Part shown: piece after piece, positions 58,326 to 64,000 of the stretch
Numbering within the stretch: the first letter of the stretch is position 1
Layout: each line of letters begins with the position of its first letter
From: Paratinospora sagittata
Lineage: Eukaryota > Streptophyta > Magnoliopsida > Ranunculales > Menispermaceae
DNA: 64,000 nucleotides
Reading direction: 5' to 3'
NCBI GenBank assembly: GCA_035771175.1
Contig: CM069612.1
Location: forward strand, 26,642,987-26,706,986
Notes under the pieces: generated by a model
Databases searched by the model: none
What the model saw: the letters and a program-made list of their open reading frames with translations, nothing else
What the model was told of the DNA's origin: nothing
Program-made: the position numbers and the translations under genes

Positions 58326-58647
58326 TTCTACCCCCCTTAAAGGAAATTTCGCCCCAAAATTTAGGTAAAGCTCAATTTGGTAGGTTACCTACTGGTCAAT
58401 CATTAATCACCTTCAATCAAATATTATCAGAGCTCGAAATTATTATTGGGGCCACTAGCTAATAAAAATTTCATGTTTTTGTGTCATTTCGTTGTCTGTG
58501 TCTTTAATCCCACATATGTCAAAGTAATAATTCGTGACGTATTACATACTCAACCGTACTTGTGTCTTTGCAATTTTCTTATTTAAACAAAACGACGAAA
58601 AGGTAAGGGCACATTTCTAAGGTACAATTAATGAGAGACAGGATATA

Positions 58648-58911
58648 ATGGATCCGTTAACTGGTGTCAGGGGCAAAGAGAGAATTAATTCTAATCCCAA
58701 TACCGATATGCTTGCAACTACTATTGTACTGGGTTCTTCTTTAGTGCTAGCTAAGAAAGGGAAATCTATTCAGTGGCCTCCCAGAAGAAGACGTCATCGT
58801 AAGGATTCTAAGGGTGATTCTTCCTCTACTGCAGTCAAAACATCTAGTCAGACCAAAATAGTCAAACTAAGTCGTAAAAAGTTGATGCTACGACATAAGT
58901 CAAAATCTTAA
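58648..58911 (+). other. 87-codon basic open frame, uncertain
   Basis: Open frame antisense to the surrounding LTR element: N-terminal MDPLTGVRGKERIN, then PPRRRRHRKDSKGD and a Lys/Arg-rich C-terminus resembling a nuclear localisation signal. No family recognised and no relative in the window. It could be a captured exon or chance. Confidence 0.25.
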
Positions 58912-59340
58912 GGAGACCAAAAGTTGAGATAAATCGTATAATCATGACTTATAATGTATCAGAATCATTAAGTAATCTAGACTATGATTATGAATATAGT
59001 TGAAGTATAATCTAAGCCTAGGGCACAATGGATTATGAAATAATAAACTGTTAGGATATAAGTTAGAGACGAGAACCTGTGTGAGACTTTGTATGGCTAG
59101 TTTTTGAGGTCAGGAGGAAACTTATATCCTTAGTTCTGAAGCGGTAATGAGACGTGAAAGGTTTAAGGATATTTGAGAAATTCTAAACTCGAATCTTGGC
59201 AGGCCATGTTTGGTGAATGACTAACGACTTTGGACAAGCTTGTATCGCTATGTTCAACTGGAATGGGATAACTTGGACATAGAGGGTACCTGGGAAGCCT
59301 TAGTTGTTGGGGCATTCGCGTCATTGTTTGAGTGTATTGA

Positions 59341-59452
59341 CATTCCTTTGTAGAAGCTTATGTCGTCGGGCTAGAGTAGTATAGATACTTGAATACGAAG
59401 GGCATAAGTAGAAGCTTAGGAATTTCATTATACCATTGTTGTGTTGTGTGTT
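59341..59452. repeat. 112-bp repeat, partner of 55855-55966
   Basis: Same orientation as the partner. It adjoins the inner end of the reverse D LTR, consistent with being the primer-site end of the internal region. Confidence 0.85.
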
Positions 59453-60982
59453 GTATTGTTATCTTTTTAGTGTGTCTTTAGTGAGGCAAAGAATAAAATA
59501 AACATACCAACATGATCAATGTAATGTATATCATACCATTATAAACTATTACTGAACAACCAACTATTCACATCGTATCATAATTTAACAATGATCATTC
59601 CACGTGATGTTCATGACAAAGAGTGCATGGGAATGTTCCTTATACTTAAACTTCCAATCAATAGTAAGAGCACACAAGATATATTGATCATGAAATGTTA
59701 ATAGCAAACACAACATGTATACATGTAACACAATAATGACTAGCATGCAATAATTTAAGAAAGGAATCACATAAACACACATCTAATTAGATAAGATATA
59801 ACATGCTAGAAACAAATAAGAATAAAGTAAAAATCAAGGATCACTCCCACATGTCAAGCGTCCCATTTGTCGATCAATCATATTCTTCAACTCCCGTTGT
59901 TTTCAACCTATATACATATATAATCCTTAAATAAGTTATTCAATCGTAATACTAGATATACTTTAAAACATAAGATGCGTCGATCAAGAAGAGGACATGA
60001 CGTCGGCATGGTTACGTAAATATAGTCATATACAACATAATATGGTATAACATGATACCACCGAAGATATGTATATAATATAATAGTTTAATAATATAGT
60101 GTAACCTATAATATAATATGTATCACATTATATAAAAGCTAATATAATACGTATTATAATATAGTATTACCTATATATATATATATATATATCTTATGCA
60201 TAGTGTGATATAAGACACATGGATAGATATATGAAGCGGGGGATGATTGACATTGGGCATATAATATAATAATATAATGCATTTAGGTGGTTAAACAATG
60301 TAATATATAATATAAGGTATATATATATATATAGTGGTTTGGTGGTCAGGTGCTTTTTCAAAAAGAGAATACCTTTATATATTATTATATATGTGCCAAT
60401 AATTATAGATAAAGACTAGCACAATAATGACTAGCATGTAATAATTTAAGAAAGAAATCACATAAATATACATCTAATTAGATAAGATATAACATGCTAG
60501 AAACAAATAAGAATAAAGTAAAAATCAAGAATCACTCCTACATGTCAAACGTCCCATTTGTCGATCAATCATATTCTTCAACTCTCGTTGTTTTCAAGCT
60601 ATATACATATATAATCTTTAAATAAGTTATTCAATCGTAATACTAGATATACTTTAAAACATAAGATGCGTCGATCAAGAAGAGGACATGACGTCGGCAT
60701 GGTTACGTAAATATAGTCATATACAACATAATATGATATAACATGATACCAACGAAGATATGTATATAATATAATAATTTAATAATATAGTGTAACCTTT
60801 AATATAATATGTATCACATTATATAAAAGCTAATATAATACGTTATATATATATATATATATTATGCATAGTGTGATATAAGACACATGGATAGATATAT
60901 GAAGCGGGGATGATTGACATTGGGCATATAATATAATAATATAATGCATTTAGGTGGTTAGACAATTTAATATATAATATAA

Positions 60983-61023
<41 letters not shown>

Positions 61024-62641
61024 GTTTGGTGGTCAGGTGCTTTTTCAAAAAGAGAATACCTGTATATATTATTATATATGTGCCGATAATTATAGATAAA
61101 GACTAGCACAATAATGACTAGTATGCAATAATTTAAGAAAGAAATCACATAAACACACATCTAATTAGATAAGATATAACATGCTAGAAACAAATAAGAA
61201 TAAAGTAAAAATCAAGGATCACTCCCACATGTCCAAGCGTCCCATTTGTCGATCAATCATATTCTTCAACTCCCGTTGTTTTCAACCTCTATACATATAT
61301 AATCCTTAAATAAGTTATTATTCAATCGTAATACTAGATATACTTTAAAACATAAGATGCGTCGATCAAGAAGAGGACATGACGTCGGCATGGTTACGTA
61401 AATATAGTCATATACAACATAATATGGTATAACATGATACCACCGATATAATAGTTTAATAATATAGTGTAACCTATAATATAATATGTATCACATTATA
61501 TAAAAGCTAATATAATACGTATTATAATATAGTATAACCTATATATATATATTAGCATAGTGTGATATAAGACACATGGATAGATATATGAAGGGGGGAT
61601 AATAATATAATGCATTTAGGTGGTTAGACAATGTAATATTTAGGTGGTTAGACAATGTAATATATAATATAACGTGTATATATATATATATATAGAGGTT
61701 TGGTGGTCAGGTGCTCTTTCAAAACGAGAATACCTTTATATAATATATCATCTTTATCTATAATTATCGGCACATATATAATAATATATAACATACCCTA
61801 ATATAATATTATATACTAGATGTTCCGTTCACTATGACTTGGAGAGAAGAAAAGCAGGGAGAAGAAGGATGGAAGAAGAGAGAAGAGGGCAGAAGAAGGA
61901 GGTAGTGGTGGCAACATCAGCGTTGTTGTTGCTATTGTTGCAGCTGCTTCTCCCAGCAGAAGGGAGAGAGAAGAAAGAGATGAGGTGACAGCAATAGTAC
62001 CTTTGTTGCGGCAGCTACTGTTTCTTCTGGCAGAAACAGAGCAACGAGAGGAGAGAGAAGCAAGAGACGCAAAACATAAAAGAGAAAAGTGCTCACCTTG
62101 AAATGTTTTAGCGGTTCTCTGACATGTTTCTATTACTGATGCAGAGAGATCAAGAGAGAGAAAGAGGAGAGGAGAGGAGAGAAGAAATGAGGACAAAAGA
62201 GAGTTGAAGAGGCTTCATATATTTGTATAATGGGGAGGTGACTGCTTCACCGAACCCACTAAGTTATGCAAATGGGGTAGGCGGTGGTGTCGGCGCCAAT
62301 TGAGGTTACCAAACCTCTCTATTATTATTGATAAAAGGGAAAGAAAAATGACCTGGCATTGAGCGGTGGCAGTGGCTACATGATATTATTAATATATATA
62401 TATAAGTATATTATGATATAAATATAGTTAGAGCTGCATGTCATTTAGTGGTTGGTGGTGTTACCGCCACCGCCTTGGATATATATATATATATATAATC
62501 ATACTATTATATAAATATCTATAGGTAACCTTGGGTGATGTTGGTGATGGCAATATTATTTATTTCACATGTCACCTTGGTTAGGTAACCTTGGTTAGGT
62601 AATTAATTGCGAGGAAGAAATTTTTTTTAAGGGTGGTAGGA
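59453..62641 (-). mobile_element. LTR family D, reverse copy, internally expanded
   Basis: From 61600 to about 62620 it is the reverse complement of the forward arm 54885-55849. On its inner side it is enlarged by a 690-bp tandem triplication. The first about 70 bp of the LTR (minus strand) are missing near 62610, where ggtaaccttggttaggtaa is duplicated. The TATA region is near 62220 (tgtataatggggaggtgac in plus). Confidence 0.65.
59731..61770 (-). repeat. ~690-bp tandem triplication inside the D LTR
   Basis: Units at 59731-60421 (691 bp), 60422-61108 (687 bp) and 61109 to about 61770. Each starts caataatgactag and contains acatctaattagataagat, gatgcgtcgatcaagaagag, ttaggtggtta and ggtttggtggtcaggtgct. 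The third unit ends in an inversion of the usual cacatatataataatatata segment. Confidence 0.9.
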
Positions 62642-63282
62642 TATAATACACCAAAATTTTAAGGGTAAATTCGTAATTTTAACTGTAAGAGTATTTTTGT
62701 AAGTTCACACAAGAGCCAAAAAGGCTCCAAACTCGACATGCGTTACGTTAAAAATGTTATAAAACACATTTTTGAGTGAATCGTGTCAAGAACGAAGGAA
62801 AACGGATTTTCGATTAGACTAAATGTGTATAATAACAATGCATGCATATTTTAGCCAAATTAGATGAAAACACAACCAAACAATATTCTTTCAAAAATCT
62901 GACTTCACATATGAGTTCAGAATGTCTAAAAACCCTTGGGGGACTCCAGTCACATAATTTTAAGATGTCAAAATAGAACAGTGGTATAACGACGTAGGCC
63001 AATACTCGCATGCATACCAGTTCAACATGTTATATGCATCACGAATGTCTGCATGATGCCGCATTATTTATGGTGATGTCATTGCATATGTCACACGCCA
63101 AAACAACCATCTTTACATCTTTTTACATATTAAATAAAATAAAATAAAAATAATGGTGGCCCCCGCCCCCACCCCACCCCCATGCGATGTGGCAACCACA
63201 CAACCCCATGTCATGATTAGGTGGGTGATAATGGTGGTGCCCACCACTCGATGTGATGAGTTAGGTAAGGTGCCACCGACGC
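62642..63282 (+). mobile_element. LTR family B, copy 3 (truncated)
   Basis: Starts tataatacaccaaaatttta (first TG mutated to TA) and follows copies 1 and 2 through catgcatattttagccaaat, ttaagatgtcaaaatagaac and taaggtgccaccgacgc, where the next LTR interrupts it. Confidence 0.75.
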
Positions 63283-63597
63283 TGTCACGACCCCCCTAAC
63301 GTAGGCTGACGTCATGACCGACACAATGTATTATACACTATACATCTCATATATAGTATATAATACACTGTCAGCCTCAACGAACATTCATAATAATGCC
63401 CACAATTTTCAAATTTTTGACTACACTACCCCATAAAATGGACGTTTCACTTTTGTTTTTCCTGAGATATCACAAATCAAATCCAATATAGATATCTATA
63501 ATCATTCTATTTATTCACACAACAAATTTTCATTTCATCATCCAATATATTAAGCCATATATATGTCCACACATCCCATCTAGATGATAATACATAC

Positions 63598-63641
<44 letters not shown>

Positions 63642-64000
63642 ATATATAATGTGTGATAAGTATACATATCAAAATAACAAAAATATTATCTATTTCCTCC
63701 AAGCATACATACACATACCAGACGAAGGCTCACGTGATTATCACTCACGAATTTTTCCTTTTCCCTTCGACTCAATACCTGAAATATTGGAGGAAAATGG
63801 GGTGAGCAAACAACAACTCAGTGAATATACTTCTTGACATGACAATCGCATGCCTTTTAGGAAACATGACATATCAAATCGTTTAACTTAAAACACTTCA
63901 AAAGCACATATTTACCATTCATCAAAATAATATACGTGCACACAATATTGCTCTTTCATAAATATTTTACCATATCCCTCATTCAAGGCAAGAGAGCGGG
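63283..64000 (-). mobile_element. reverse gypsy LTR, same family as 43434-45977, cut by window end
   Basis: tgtcacgacccccctaacgt, gctgacgtcatgaccg, ggaggaaaatggggtgagc and caacaactcagtgaatat are reverse complements of the end region of the solo LTR at 43434-45977. It was inserted into family B copy 3. Its far end is outside the window. Confidence 0.85.

Larger units (their letters stand above)
58326..59452 (-). other. short internal region of a reverse-oriented, non-autonomous LTR element
   Basis: Lies between a reverse 3' LTR start (58325) and a long reverse LTR (from about 59453). Its minus-strand 5' end has atggtat close to the LTR border, a weak match to the start of a tRNA-Met primer site. 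No gag or pol domain was seen, so it looks like a non-coding derivative of about 1.1 kb. Confidence 0.45.

Overview
This is plant nuclear DNA, most likely from a woody or otherwise TE-rich eudicot. It is AT-rich, has intron-split genes with GT-AG borders, a DYW-class PPR gene, tRNA-derived SINEs, Ty3/gypsy chromovirus and Ty1/copia-type LTRs, and Mutator-like elements (MULEs) with plant mobile domain (PMD) genes. The species cannot be fixed from the sequence. All assignments come from reading motifs and repeats by eye; nothing was searched against a database.

Positions 1-21.5 kb are the gene-bearing part. The first 6.4 kb hold no intact gene. They are built from local direct duplications (1-236/340-576; 1268-2337/2791-3830; 4509-4759/5355-5605; 541-640/6258-6390) and a broken fragment of S-adenosylhomocysteine hydrolase at about 1.0-1.3 kb. 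A 124-codon gene of unknown family lies at 6928-7302. An intact intronless PPR-DYW gene is at 8042-9832. A 12-exon minus-strand gene for a TRF4/PAPD5-type non-canonical poly(A) polymerase spans 12133-21357 and carries three old SINEs in its introns.

Positions 21.5-43.2 kb are best read as one large MULE with long terminal inverted repeats (about 21541-21800 and 42890-43190). It contains a decayed MURA-type transposase, a decayed PMD gene and a satellite-like array of about 177-bp monomers. A complete chromovirus-type LTR retrotransposon (23164-34706, TSD aatag) sits inside the transposase reading frame: the frame reads from 23161 to 34712 once the element and one TSD copy are removed. That retrotransposon has an intact 1573-codon gag-pol with chromodomain, an extra sense ORF ahead of gag, a minisatellite just upstream of the LTR TATA box, and a head-to-head SINE-like palindrome at the outer end of its 3' LTR. 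A second, reverse-oriented LTR (38135-40696) interrupts the PMD gene.

Positions 43.2-64 kb are nested transposon debris: a 2.5-kb solo LTR with TSD aagat, a second PMD-gene remnant, a 1.38-kb non-autonomous MULE with palindromic modules in its TIRs, at least three copies of one LTR family (B) and a pair of inverted D-type LTRs, a copia-type LTR, a gag remnant, a 690-bp tandem triplication, and a truncated LTR running off the window end. Within this debris, 57190-57570 is a full-length but stop-ridden relative of the 124-codon gene at 6928. Next to it, on the other strand, lies a coiled-coil reading frame that shares the same leader sequence.
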